From assembly GCA_029531795.1 (NCBI GenBank), contig JAPEIS010000011.1, forward strand, positions 124,001-188,000: a stretch of DNA of 64,000 bases, written 5' to 3'. The stretch comes from Sclerotinia nivalis. Taxonomy: Eukaryota; Ascomycota; Leotiomycetes; Helotiales; Sclerotiniaceae. How positions within the stretch are numbered: the first letter of the stretch is position 1; every line of letters begins with the position of its first letter. The notes under the pieces are model-generated. The model was not told the origin of the DNA. It saw only the letters and a program-made list of their open reading frames with translations, and made no database searches. Both the position numbers and the translations under genes were made by a program. Shown one piece after another: positions 34,944-46,132 of this stretch.

Positions 34944-37900
34944 TGGTGGTTGGGGTTTTCTTGTTTGGATATATGGATGGATTAATGGATGGCTGGATAT
35001 GCTGTCTATTGAGTTGGAGTTGAGTTTAATATATACCTATAATATTTCAACTTAGAAGAAAATATATGGAACTAATAAAATGGCGCCGAGGATAGAAATA
35101 TGTTAAAAAGGATAAAAGTTCAACATAGGATGGATGAGGAGAGGGCACAATAATGTATGCAAATATACAAACAGATCCGAGCATTCACTCACCCAATTTC
35201 CCGGTAACGCAATCCGAATTCTATGTTTGAGCCCCCGGCCTATTCGTACCGACCCGACGTCTTCCTTGCATCATGCAATATTATGCATCCCTAAGCTTTC
35301 TCCAATTTCAAGCCTTCAAGCAACCAAACGATCGCAGTAAACCTAGTACAATCCAGCATATAAATTCCCAATACCAAATAACCAAATCCAAATAACCTAC
35401 TCTCCCCACCAAACCACAACCCTCCCCATAGCCCACCCAGCAACATACATATACATTCACCAATCACACCTCCCCAAAACCCGACCCAAATAATCTACCA
35501 ATACATAAATGTGCACAGTTCGAGGTCGGCGATGTAAGACTCTTATTTCGGGTATATATCTATTTTAGTATTACAAAACACAAACTACAAACCCGATCAA
35601 TATGTCGTGGTCCAAACGTGGCGGTGAAAACGACCGATATAGTTGTGTGATGTGTTACAGCGAGGTCGGAGATGGGGTAGTTGGGGTGTTTAGTTTTGGT
35701 TTCTGGTTTGTGGTTTGGATGGATGGAATACTGGTAGATGAGGGATGGAGGATGCGCATATGGAGGATCAAATATAACATGTATTTAATTTCTCAAATAA
35801 CTCTTTGAAGTTCCATACACCAAATACTTTGATATTGATAACTTGGAAATCTCAAGTCTCAAATAATAATATTCGCTTCGTTGGGATCATCGCTATTCGT
35901 ATCATCCAACTCATTCCGTTTCCCCAAACCCCCAACTTCCAACTCCCAATTTCCACCTATATGTATATATAGTACTCCAAAACAATAGCTTCACCATATC
36001 TCACCTCCTCCCCTCATCCATTCACCCCTTTCCATCAAAAAACTCAAACCCAAGAGCTAAATACTCCCAAAACACATACCACACACTAACCCTAAACACC
36101 CCCTCCTAACTCTTCCACATCACCTTAACTTTCTTCCTTCTTTCCCTCCCCAACCCACTTCTCATCAACCATCAATAACCCAAAAACTTAGTAACTACCC
36201 ACTAACCACATCTAACCACACCAGCTACGCCACAAATCCCCCCAAAAACCATAATTCTTGAAGAATCCGATGATCCTATATAAATCTCCAAAAGCTCAAA
36301 ATACTCAGTATCCCGTATATTTCTTGATGTCAAGGACAACCACAGCTTCTATTATAATATAGTATAGGAAAGACACGGATATGGATATCGATATCAAGAC
36401 CAAAACTACTGGTATTACATCATGAGAGCCTTCAAAGCTTTCCAAACTTCAAACTTCTAAAGAATGCGGTAATGAAGAAAGTAGATGATATATATATAGA
36501 CATACATACAATACACCATTCCACTTACAACACGGAAGCAATGAGTGATGATGACAATGAAGTATGTGTTTTATGTCGATCTGAGATCTTAGCCTAGATA
36601 CAATATCGTATCATTCATTATCCCTAGTATTTTTACTTCATGAATATTAACACCATCAAATGAAAGATAGTATTGTTAGAAACATGTGCCAGCTGACTCT
36701 ACAACCTAATAATATGATAGAACTACACTTTCTCCACTTCCAACAAGTATAAACTATCCGTCCCAAGGACCTGCTAGGACCGACTGAGACCTGCCTCTTA
36801 TCTTTTACCTCTAACCTCAGCCTCCAAAGATACAACGATACAAAAAGCTATTCTCTAACCCTCCCTAGTATGTTCCGCTAATTCTTACCTCTACCCAATA
36901 ACACTACTCGCTCTCTCAATCAAAAATTCAAAACTCTCCTAAAGAGCAACTATAAAAACCAACAACAACAAATACAACAAACTCCTATTTCTTCCCTGCA
37001 ACCCATCCCCATTTCTCACTTCCTCTTCCCCACCATCTCTACATCATATCGAATTCCAAAAAAAGGAGCGAAATGAAATTATTATCCTGCATGCACGCCA
37101 TAGACAAACCGAGCCAACTTCCGGCCAACTTCCAAAAATGTGTCCGCACAAGACGACTAGCAATGGCCATCTTGGCCATTGAATAAATGGATTGCATCCA
37201 AGAAAGCATTTATTAAACCATCCAAGCTCGAAGCTTCGAAGAAAAGAATATGTAATGAAAAATCGGCTAACCAAGTATCCCAATTTCAATTCCTCCATAC
37301 AATCTTACAAAAACATATTAACCCGAGTACTATTAGCCTTATCCCGTGTTAAACCCCTATTTATCATGTTAATCCTCCTAATCGCACCAAAAAGCCAGTA
37401 TATTTATCATCCTCCATCCCATTTAGCAGTATCTCCAGCTCCAGCTCCCGCTATTCACAACAATTGATGTAGTAGAAGATATTACATCATGAAAACATGG
37501 CCATCTGCAACCGCTTAGCTCCCGCGCTCTCGGATTCCCTATTTCCTACTTCTATAATATCCCTCTCCTTTCCGCAAATTCAAATAGTCTGTCAAACTCC
37601 ACAGCATTGATTACCAGAAGGCCAGCAGAGCATCTTTTCATTTCCCTCATTCATCATTTGTTGTATTGGGTGGCTGAATGTATATGAAGTAGAATCTGAC
37701 TTTAACCCTGGAAAGGTATTTTGCAACAGAGTAAAAAGGTTATCAAGCACCTAGTACCTGCCTAGTAACTTCCTACAGTGATGAAAGACGTACGGAAGGA
37801 TGAAGCGACTATGCCTGAGATGCGCAAGATTTCCAAGATACCCGCGGACTCAATGATTCAAACTTTTGCACCACATTGACACACAATAGACAGAATAAAA

Positions 37901-38342
37901 GAGAACATACAAATTAGATGCAAGATCAAGGGCCTGGAAGAGGATACTGAATTGAGCAAACATCATCCAGCAATTGGATCGAGTAATCAACTTTGACTTT
38001 CAAATGTTCACAATATCCACATATCCTAATATTTTCATCTCATCATCTCATCATATTTCATAACCTCATCCATCCATCCATCCATCCATCCATTCCAGTT
38101 AAGGCCCAATATTTTTCGTTCCATTTCCCATCTCCATTTCCCGCCCCCCTTTTCCCTCTTCATTTCCGTTTGTTTTCAAACTCCCCTCCCCTCTCCTCTC
38201 CCCTTTTCTCTCCCAGAATATATTTCAACCCCTCCCCAATATAGCTCCATATGTACCACACCACCAGAACTCTACACAACCGCACCACTTATCCTATCGC
38301 GCTCGCAAACCGATCAAAATCATCAAAGAATGAAAATGACCC
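34944..38342. other. 3.4-kb gene-poor region
   Basis: No firmly supported gene. A 68-codon frame at 35,602-35,808 starts MSWSKRGGENDRYSCVMCYS after a TATATA-like sequence at ~35,552 and could be the first exon of a small gene, but I cannot build it further. ATCC microsatellite copies lie at ~38,067-38,094. The rest is A/C- and T/C-rich low-complexity DNA. Confidence 0.45.
38067..38094. repeat. ATCC tetranucleotide microsatellite
   Basis: About six tandem CATC/ATCC units lie in non-coding DNA beyond the 3' end of the cytidine deaminase gene. Confidence 0.85.
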
Positions 38343-39089
38343 TCACCCCAGACTTTCCCTTGGTGGTAAAGCTTCCGGTCCAAAAGACATTGGTAAGAGC
38401 TGTATACTGTATTAGCGATGTATCCTTCCATTATATCCCTTTGATTCAAGTCCCTCTCAATCATAAAGAAAATGACACTCACCTCCTCTAACTTCGCAAC
38501 GACAAAATCGCCATTATTATCAAACATAAAGATTGGCATATCCAAATCGCAAAATTCGCGTATACTATATTTTTCAAACAAATTAGCACATCAAATCCTC
38601 TCAAATATCAATCCATCCCCTTTCCCATCCCATCCCCTCCCACCTCCCCCAACCAAACCCCCAAACATCCCACCGCCCAGCACCCTCCACCAAAAAAAAA
38701 GAGCAAATCTCCAAAAAAACCTACAACTGTCTACACATCCCACACGGACTAGCCGGCACACCCCCCCTCGCATCCGTACTCAACCCGAGGGCCCTAAACC
38801 CCACCTCTCTCAACCCCCCCGTAACCGCCTTCCCAAACGCTACTCTCTCCGCACAAGTTCCCACGGGGTACGCTGCATTTTCCACATTGGCTCCATCTAT
38901 GTATTCCCCGCCTTTTGTGAGGATCGTTGCGCCCACGCGGAATCGAGAGTAGGGACAGTAGGCTGTGAGTTTTGCGGCCGAGGAGCGCGTTTGCAGGGTT
39001 GTGAGTTGGGTGGGGGTGAGGGGGTAGGTTTTGCAGGTGGTGGTTATGTCGGTGGGCGAGTTGAGGGAGAAGATGGTAGGGGTGGACAT
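38343..39089 (-). CDS. CDD1: Cytidine deaminase
   Basis: Three minus-strand exons, 39089-38725, 38564-38483 and 38399-38343, give 167 residues. The introns are 160 and 83 nt (GTAGGT...ATAG and GTGAGT...ACAG). The zinc-dependent deaminase signature is complete. It has AYCPYSRFRVGA and NVENAAYPVGTCAERVAFGK, whose TCAE holds the zinc-ligand cysteine and the catalytic Glu, then SPCGMCRQ with the two other ligands. Exon 2 continues FIREFCDLDMPIFMFD, and exon 3 ends LLPMSFGPEAL, the usual C-terminal motif. The enzyme deaminates cytidine and deoxycytidine to uridine and deoxyuridine in pyrimidine salvage, usually as a homotetramer in the cytosol. Confidence 0.95.
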
Positions 39090-40236
39090 TTTTGGGGGGT
39101 TTTGTGGTTTGTGTTTGTTTGTTGTGTGAGGGAGCGAGTTGTATTGCGAGTGAGTTATATTGTGAGTTGTGAGAGATGGGTTTTAATGTTAAGGGCTGTG
39201 AGGTCATACGTCTTACCTAGGTATCTGTCTTTCTTATCGCGATATGATATGCAGGTAACACAAGGTTAACAATAAAGGGAAGGTGATTTCATTCCCCTCA
39301 CAACTTATTACCTAATATAGCCATAGCTCTTTTAGTTCTTTAGCTCTTATAAACATACAATTATATAAACCATAAATCATATATACAGATCGAAATTATA
39401 TTTCACATACACCTACCCACTCATTCCTACTCACTCATTCAAGACATCATCTAACTCATCTAACTCACCTAACTCACCTAATTCATATTAAATCTCATCC
39501 CACATCAAAACCCATCCCACTTCATACACTCCTATACCCCTATGTGATTGAATCTACTTACTCACTACTCATCCAACATCAACTAACTTAGTAAATGACG
39601 CTCCGCTGGCCCTCCGGGAGCCACTGCCGTGGAGGCAGACTAGGTAGGTAGTGGATTATTTAGAAAAAGAATATAAATATAAAATATACAATATTCATAG
39701 AATAAAGAAAGCTTCCAATCCCTTTCTACTCAGATAAAAATCCAAATACCATTCTACTTCAAAACTCCTCCATAAGTCCACCACGCAATCCAATCCAACC
39801 CAATCCACTGCATGGTCGGTATCCAAAAAGAAAAGCAAAAAGAAGTCCCTTTTTGATACACACATCACACATCCCCATCCTCATCCTCTCTCCATCCCCA
39901 CCTTTCCACTCCGCCTTCGAAATCTCACTATCAACATCAAGCAGCCAAACCAACGATATATTTATAACTTTACTTTATCATTTTCATGTCTCTCTGCCCC
40001 TTCATCCATCCATCTACTCTCTCCATTTCCATCAGCCACCTATCTACATCAACCGCATCACATCCCATTCCATCCGCCATTCCAGTCAGCCTTTACCCTC
40101 ACTCAGAATCTGAATATCAAACATCAAGTCACAATCGAAAAATTGTAATGATAGCTCAAATCAGCTCAGTTCATCCCACATCCCACTACGTACAGCCTCT
40201 CCAAGATTTTCCGAGATCAAAATCCCAAGCATCAAT
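39090..40236. other. Intergenic region with a double-hairpin repeat
   Basis: 1.1 kb between the cytidine deaminase start and the NDUFA13 stop. It is AT-rich, with CTAACTCA-like repeats near 39,449-39,480. It carries one copy of the 49-nt GC-rich element at 39,594-39,642. No gene is seen. Confidence 0.55.
39594..39642 (+). repeat. Double-hairpin GC-rich element, copy 1
   Basis: 49 bases match the copy at 41,236-41,284 at every position but one. Two adjacent hairpins with 5-base stems and 5-base loops lie at 39,608-39,622 and 39,624-39,638. The first reads GGCCC-TCCGG-GAGCC, so one base pair is lost compared with the other copy. The second, CTGCC-GTGGA-GGCAG, is intact. Confidence 0.8.
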
Positions 40237-42075
40237 TTAATCCTTGGTGACTTGAATTGGGGTAACAGCGTATGTAGGTCTGACGTATCTATATTATCAA
40301 AGTCATTAGCATTATTTTCATTTCCCCGTCTATTTCAAATCTCCTCATCTCTCATCTCATCCCTTCTCACTGTTTCCTCTCCCCCTTCCTTTTTTCTCCC
40401 CTCTCCCTTTCCCAAAGCCAATAATGGAAAACAAAGCAAAGTAAAATCATACCTATCACTATTATACGCACTAGTCTCACTACCCAATAATTCCTTTTCT
40501 CTCTTCAAATCCGCCCAATGTCTTCTAACCAAATCACGATCGGTTTCTGCTGTCAAAAGTGGAATGAGATGAATTCTAGACCACATTTTTTCACGGGCAA
40601 GTTCACTATTCATTTAGTTAGTGACGTATTCAGTAATTTTTCCTCTCCTGACGTCTGAACGTCAAGCCATGTATCATCCAAATCCTTCACATAGCATATC
40701 CGAGCAATTGCATATAATAGCAAAACCACACAAAAAGTCGGCTCAAGACCTTTCTCAAGAACTCGACAATACAAAATTTCGAAAGAGGACAAAGTAGAGT
40801 AAATCCGAAAACACAAAAACAAAAGAAATAAAAAAAACATACTTCTGTTCACGAATTCCCTTCCCAACCTTCCAAAATCCATATGTCATAATACCAGCCA
40901 TAGCCAGAAGCATAACCGAGGGTCTGAAACCGCGTGCTGGAAGATTTCTCTAAAATTTTCAAACGTAAAATGTTAGCTTGGTATTCTTTCTAGTTCTTGT
41001 GCGTCTTCCTCTCCATCTGCCCCTCTGTCCATTCGACTATCCCACTATTTCACTATCTAACTATATAAATATCTATTTATTGAACTATCTAAGTTTCTGA
41101 CTATCTATATGCTATCATTGGGAGCTGCGCTGGAGCCGTATCGAGTAGAGAACGGGGAGAAGAAAAAGGCGCCGTGGTATGTGTATCGATATGAACAGTC
41201 GTATATCGTCTCTCGGGAATCTTGCTGGCTTGTTGAATGACGCTCCGCTGGCCCTCCGGGGGCCACTGCCGTGGAGGCAGACTATTTCTGTAATACCATC
41301 TCTTCAAAGCCCTATTTCAATACCGCATCATATCTTCTTTCCTGTCCTCCTCTTCCCAGCTCGCATCCTCCATCTTTCACCCCTCTCTCTGTCATTCAAA
41401 CCATACCATCTATCCCTCCACCGCACCGCGCATTTGCTATCCCGTCGTGTCTTGTCCCTTGGCCATCTTATGCCATTACAGAGATCCCATGCCATTTTAT
41501 TTCGATTTGTTCTGTTCTCTCCTTCCCATCCCATCCCACTCCTATCCGATCATGTCGTATTTTTCTTTACCAAACATGGCACATTTGTAGCACATCACCA
41601 TCCAGCAGTCCCACAGTCCAACCCGCCAACCCTTCTCGTAATGTAATTCTCTCGCCCTTGGTCATGTAGTTTTCATCTCTCCTCATTCTCTCCTCGTCAT
41701 TGTTTTGATTTTCGTCTTCATCCTGTCCTCGTCCTCGTTTTCGCCATGTTCGTGCTCGTCTCCATTGATCTCCAGTTTCAACCATCCAATCATACCAATC
41801 CAGTTCCGATCCCCTCCTCCCTCTTCAGCCCCCCTAATTTCTTCCATACCCATTCCCGTACCTCGTCCTTAATCCCAATCCCAACCCCGCTCACCCCCAA
41901 TGCCCTTCCAAACCCTATCATCCCATCCCGCAAGCTTCTCCCTCTCCCTCCCACACAACCCCCTCACCTCCCAACAATCCCAACCCCCAAACCCCTCAAA
42001 CCCAAAAAAAAGAATCCCACATACCTTATACTGCACAGCCTCATACCCCCCCACGGGCGGCATATCCTGCGGCAT
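40237..42075 (-). CDS. NDUFA13: Mitochondrial complex I subunit NDUFA13 (GRIM-19/B16.6)
   Basis: Four minus-strand exons, 42075-42025, 40949-40843, 40605-40453 and 40288-40237, give 120 residues. All junctions keep frame and have GT..AG ends. The protein starts MPQDMPPVGGYEAVQYK, continues RNLPARGFRPSVMLLAMAGI with the single membrane-spanning helix (~27-45), then GKGIREQNELAREKMWSRIH and LIPLLTAETDRDLVRRHWAD, and ends YVRPTYAVTP. This is the GRIM-19 family, an accessory subunit of NADH:ubiquinone oxidoreductase in the inner mitochondrial membrane. The introns are long for this window: 1,075, 237 and 164 nt. The first carries a GC-rich double-hairpin repeat. Confidence 0.93.
40950..42024 (-). 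other. 1,075-nt first intron of NDUFA13
   Basis: Donor GTATGT and acceptor TTTTAG join conserved residues ...EAVQYK and RNLPARGFRP, so the intron is well bounded by protein homology. It is roughly 10-20 times the usual intron length here. Its sequence is polypyrimidine-rich on the plus strand and includes the double-hairpin element. I see no nested gene. Frames such as 41,179-41,646 are low-complexity. Confidence 0.8.
41236..41284 (+). repeat. Double-hairpin GC-rich element, copy 2 (inside NDUFA13 intron 1)
   Basis: Two perfect hairpins lie side by side, separated by one A: GGCCC-TCCGG-GGGCC at 41,250-41,264 and CTGCC-GTGGA-GGCAG at 41,266-41,280. The flanking AATGACGCTCCGCT and ACTA are shared with copy 1. 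It is far more GC-rich than its surroundings. Confidence 0.85.
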
Positions 42076-43373
42076 CTTCGCTTTCTCTTTCGATCTCTGA
42101 ACCGTGTATATGTATGTATGTATGTACGTAAATCCCTTAATCTTAAACCTCGTCCGACGTATAGCGTAGAGCGTAAGGCGTAACAATCAAATGGTTAAAC
42201 TTCACGATGTTATCGCGCAAGCGGGCAGAAAGCGAGGTTCGGGTTAAAAGTCAAGTTGAGTTCGAGTCGTGGAATTAGAGCCTGAAAGGTAAGGTTTGAG
42301 ATCACAGCAGACGGGTAAGGTCCGAGCGTGTCGGATGGACCAATTATGAGTACGAGCGAGGGGTTACTACTCCAGTGAATATTAATTACTGCGTAGTAGG
42401 TAGGCACATCACAGCCCCAGAAAGACAGACTTGAACTTGAATTATACGAATTGAGTTGGATTGAGTCGAGTATGTATATATTTCATATGTAATACGACTA
42501 AACAGTTAACCAGCCAACCAGCCAACCAACTAAGTAACCAAGTAATTTACATATGTATATACCAAGTAACAAAAAGGAGGTAGGTAGGTAGGAAGGTAGA
42601 TAGGTTTGTTGGTTCGTAGGTAGATCATGAATTCGATATCCATCGTTCATCTGCTCATCTACTCATCTCCTCGTGATCGAGGGTCTCTTCTTCTTCCTGT
42701 TCATTCTCTTCACTCTCCTCGTCTCCATCCCATAGTTTCCATCTCTTTCCACTCCCACCCGCATTACGCTCCTCACCCTGCGCTTTACCTCTCATAAACA
42801 TCCCCTCCTCCTCCTCATCATCATCATCATCATCCTCATTAACATCTCATCAAGATCATACAAAAACTTCCATACACATTTACACACTCTCATAAAAATT
42901 CATAAAATTCGCCCACAACTCAATAAACTCAACAAGTTAAACTTAAAACGCCCATTAAATGCACAAGACAAATTCCACCCATCCCATTCATTTATTCCAT
43001 TCCCTTCATTCAAACCCAAACCCCAACCCAACCCATATCTCCCATCCCATCCCATCTTATCCCATCCTATTCACCCAAAAATCCAAATCCCAAATCCCAA
43101 CCCCCAACCCCTAAATGCCAATCCCCAATTTCCCATCCCTAAACACCTTAATAGTCATAAACGAGCAAGCACGCTTCAAAATATGATATGAGATGATATG
43201 ATTGCAGACACAAGATTTCTCGTTTGTTCGTAATGCTCTTCATGTGCAATTCCCCCCCTCAGATAATAGCAAAGATTCTTGATAAAGTTTCCACCCTCAA
43301 CCCGAGTATTTTAGATGCAATGCAGACAGTAGAATTAACCAGCACTAGCACCAGAAGTATGCAGACCACAAAA
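42076..43373. other. Intergenic region FCP1/NDUFA13
   Basis: 1.3 kb holding the promoter of NDUFA13 and the 3' flank of FCP1. Simple repeats include TATG units near 42,109-42,125, AACCAGCC units near 42,510-42,530, a CTC/CAT triplet run at ~42,807-42,837, and CCCAT/CCCAA words to 43,130. No gene is seen. Confidence 0.5.
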
Positions 43374-46132
43374 TCAACCAGCAGCAGCAGCTGCTTCATC
43401 CTCCAATTGCTGATCAAAAGCAGCCTGCATTTCCGCTTCCAAATCATCCTCAAAACTATGATCACTATCTTGCATCGCCAATTGATCTACTTCATCATTC
43501 TCATCACCCGTTACACCCGGTGTAAGAAGACTTGATTCCGAAGCACTAGTAGGTGTCTTTACCGTTTTTAAACTTGTCGTCCTCGAATTGGCTACTCGTT
43601 GTTTTTTCGCCATTGTGCTCTCTTCTTCACTATCATCTTCATCCGTGGCATCGTCAAACGTCCGTTTCTGTCCTCTTCTTGAACTTGTTCGTGAAGCTCG
43701 ACTGTTGTTACTAGTGAAACTCGTGTCACTTTCTGTACCGGACTCATCATCACCCATGAATTCGGCCAACTCATCATCTATTGAAGACCAATTGAGATCC
43801 TTTGTCGGAGATATGTCACCTCGTGGTTCATCTGGCATGACTCCTTCTCCATCTAGCTCAGATTTCATGTCGTCATCATCATAATCATCACTCTCGGTAT
43901 AGTCCGAAGATTCTTCACTATCATCACCAGGAGATGAAACATTAGTCATATCACCACTAGGTCTTCTATCGGCCGGGTTGATATCGACCTGATTCATAGA
44001 TTAGTAATGTCCACGATGAAAAAAGATCGGGTGTTCAACCTACTAAAAAATCCGATTCATCCTCTTTCTTCCATTTACTCATTGATTGAGTGAGCCATTG
44101 TTGCGTGACTATCTTAATATGAGGATATTTTGCCGCTTCTCGAACTTTTTGTGTACGAGTTTTTTGTGAAGATGCAACGACATGAGTGACTCTTTTTGAA
44201 ACCCTTATGATATGTTAGTGACCCATCTTTAAGACTCCATGACAAAACATACTTTTTATGAATTTTGCCACCAAAACTTTCTATTTGTTGAGCAATTTCA
44301 GACCTGAGTCTGGTTAGCCTGGCTTTCCCATTTTCCAAACCCCACACGCTAAAGAATATACGCAATAAAAGTTTTTGCGAAATAAACTCATAGGTGGTAT
44401 CAACTTGCCTCATAAGATCAACTCCTAAAGGAACCAAGCCCGACATTACAATCACACAGCCATCTAAAACTCGAGACCTAGAAACATGTTAGTTAAATTT
44501 CCCCGATATCGTCACGTTGCTAGTGTGGCAATCATACTTAAGACGTGGCATCACAACCGCGATATTAGGTACTACTTTGAGGTCGGCAGCTTCATTTTTG
44601 ACGTTAACCTTTCTTTGATGTCCAGGTTTTAATTGCGCAACTCTTCCACCTGGAACATTTACCAACGCTTTATCGTATTCCTCATAGAACGCTCGATGTA
44701 AATCTGTAAGATGTTGTTGAAGATAAGTTAATTCGACATCATCATCCTTGAGAACACCATGTCGGTGCGTGTGATGTTCCATTGTGCCGTCCTCAACCTC
44801 CTTTTCTGCTTCTTCCTGTTTTTTATCCGCCTCATCGATCGCTTCTTGCTTATGAAGTAAAGGTCGATTCAGTAATTGTTGCTCCAAGAATTTCTCTTGT
44901 TCTGCTGCTTGTTCTTGCAAGGAAGACTCATCGTCTAGTGTGTTGAGTTTTGGTAGTATTGGCTTCTCGCTCGATGATTCCTCCTTAACTCCTTCAGTGG
45001 GTTTGGTTTCGCCTTCATGCTCCGTAGGTTTTGCGACTTCTCCTGTAGGTGTTTCGACTGCTATTTCAGATGTGCTGGTTTCTGACTTTGAATGGTGTTT
45101 CTTCTTGGGCGTTGGTACTTTCGGAGGCTCTTCTCTCTTCGGCAGGAAGCTGGAATTGATATCACCGATACCAGTGAAGAAATCATAAGGAACGACTTTG
45201 ATAAGATTAGGACGATTCATTGGCCAAACGTCTGCGCGATCATCAATGATGGCCACCATATGCGTGCTCTGAGGAAATAGTCTAGCCAAACTCTTTGCCG
45301 TAACGTTGCCGTTCTCATCTCGACTGATGATGCGATCACCAAATAATTTCTTTCCAGGGTCGACAATCTTTGCGATATTTAATGCATATGCTCGAGTACC
45401 CATAGTATAAACATGAAGCTCATACATTTCGGAGATTTTCGCCAGAAACTCCGCAAGACCCGGTCGCATTTTAATATAGTACCAACAACCGGATGCCAGA
45501 CCGCGAGGACCATCATCATTAAGTTGGAATGACCGCACATCTTTGACGGCCTCGTAATTGGGCGAGTTGACATCGCGCTGCCATTCTCCAACAGTAGGCT
45601 CAATACAAGCATGGATTATGGTCTGGTCCAGATCTACCACCAATGAAAGTTTTCGATTTTTAAGTAACCGCCGTTGTAATTCTTCTTCTGCTTTGGAAGC
45701 TTCGTCGTGACTAACCGTGAGATGCGTTTGGTCGTGAATCATATTGATTCTAGCTCGGTCCGTATCGAGCGCATTGCTGGCCCAAGAGACCTGAGTCATA
45801 TCCTTTCCACACATTCCACAAAGTCCCGCAAATTGAACGGCATGCGAACAACTTTCTTCAACGTCGACAACAGGCCCATCCCTCTCAATTGTCATTCCTT
45901 CTTTGACCAACCATTTCTCGAGAGTACCTTCAGCAGGACTATCCCATTCTCCATATGATGTTTGTTCCTCCTCCCATTGTTCACCCAATGGATCGCCAAC
46001 CATCAACTTCCATTTAAACTTATATTCGAGAAGTGAGTCTTGTTTCGAGATTTGATCGCCATGTTTCTTCAAAAATTTGGTAATGGTAATCGGGTACCTT
46101 AGATTCGGACCCAAGCTCAATGACTTTCCCAT
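43374..46132 (-). CDS. FCP1: RNA polymerase II CTD phosphatase Fcp1
   Basis: Five minus-strand exons, 46132-44538, 44477-44409, 44303-44253, 44203-44044 and 43988-43374, give 829 residues. The catalytic FCPH domain has DLDQT at 167-171 (both Asp present), then KMRPGLAEFLAKISEMYELH, VYTMGTRAYA and IIDDRADVW. A biotinyl-like N-terminal segment precedes it. The BRCT domain (~532-638) is built from exons 1-4 and includes MSGLVPLGVDLMR, SEIAQQIESFGGKIHKK, VSKRVTHVV and WLTQSMSKWKKEDESDF. The tail is very acidic and ends in an Ala run. Fcp1 removes phosphate from the CTD of RNA polymerase II to recycle it. Intron 2 uses a GC donor (GCAAGT) with a CAG acceptor. Only this reading joins the BRCT strand LMR to SEIAQQ without a stop. 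Confidence 0.93.

Noticed and set aside
38472..39269. 265-codon plus-strand frame
   Set aside because: It is the shadow of the cytidine deaminase gene on the other strand and has no motif.
41179..42183. Several 100-155 codon plus-strand frames
   Set aside because: They lie within the NDUFA13 first intron and exon 1 on the opposite strand, and are Pro/Ser/Leu/His low-complexity translations of pyrimidine-rich DNA.
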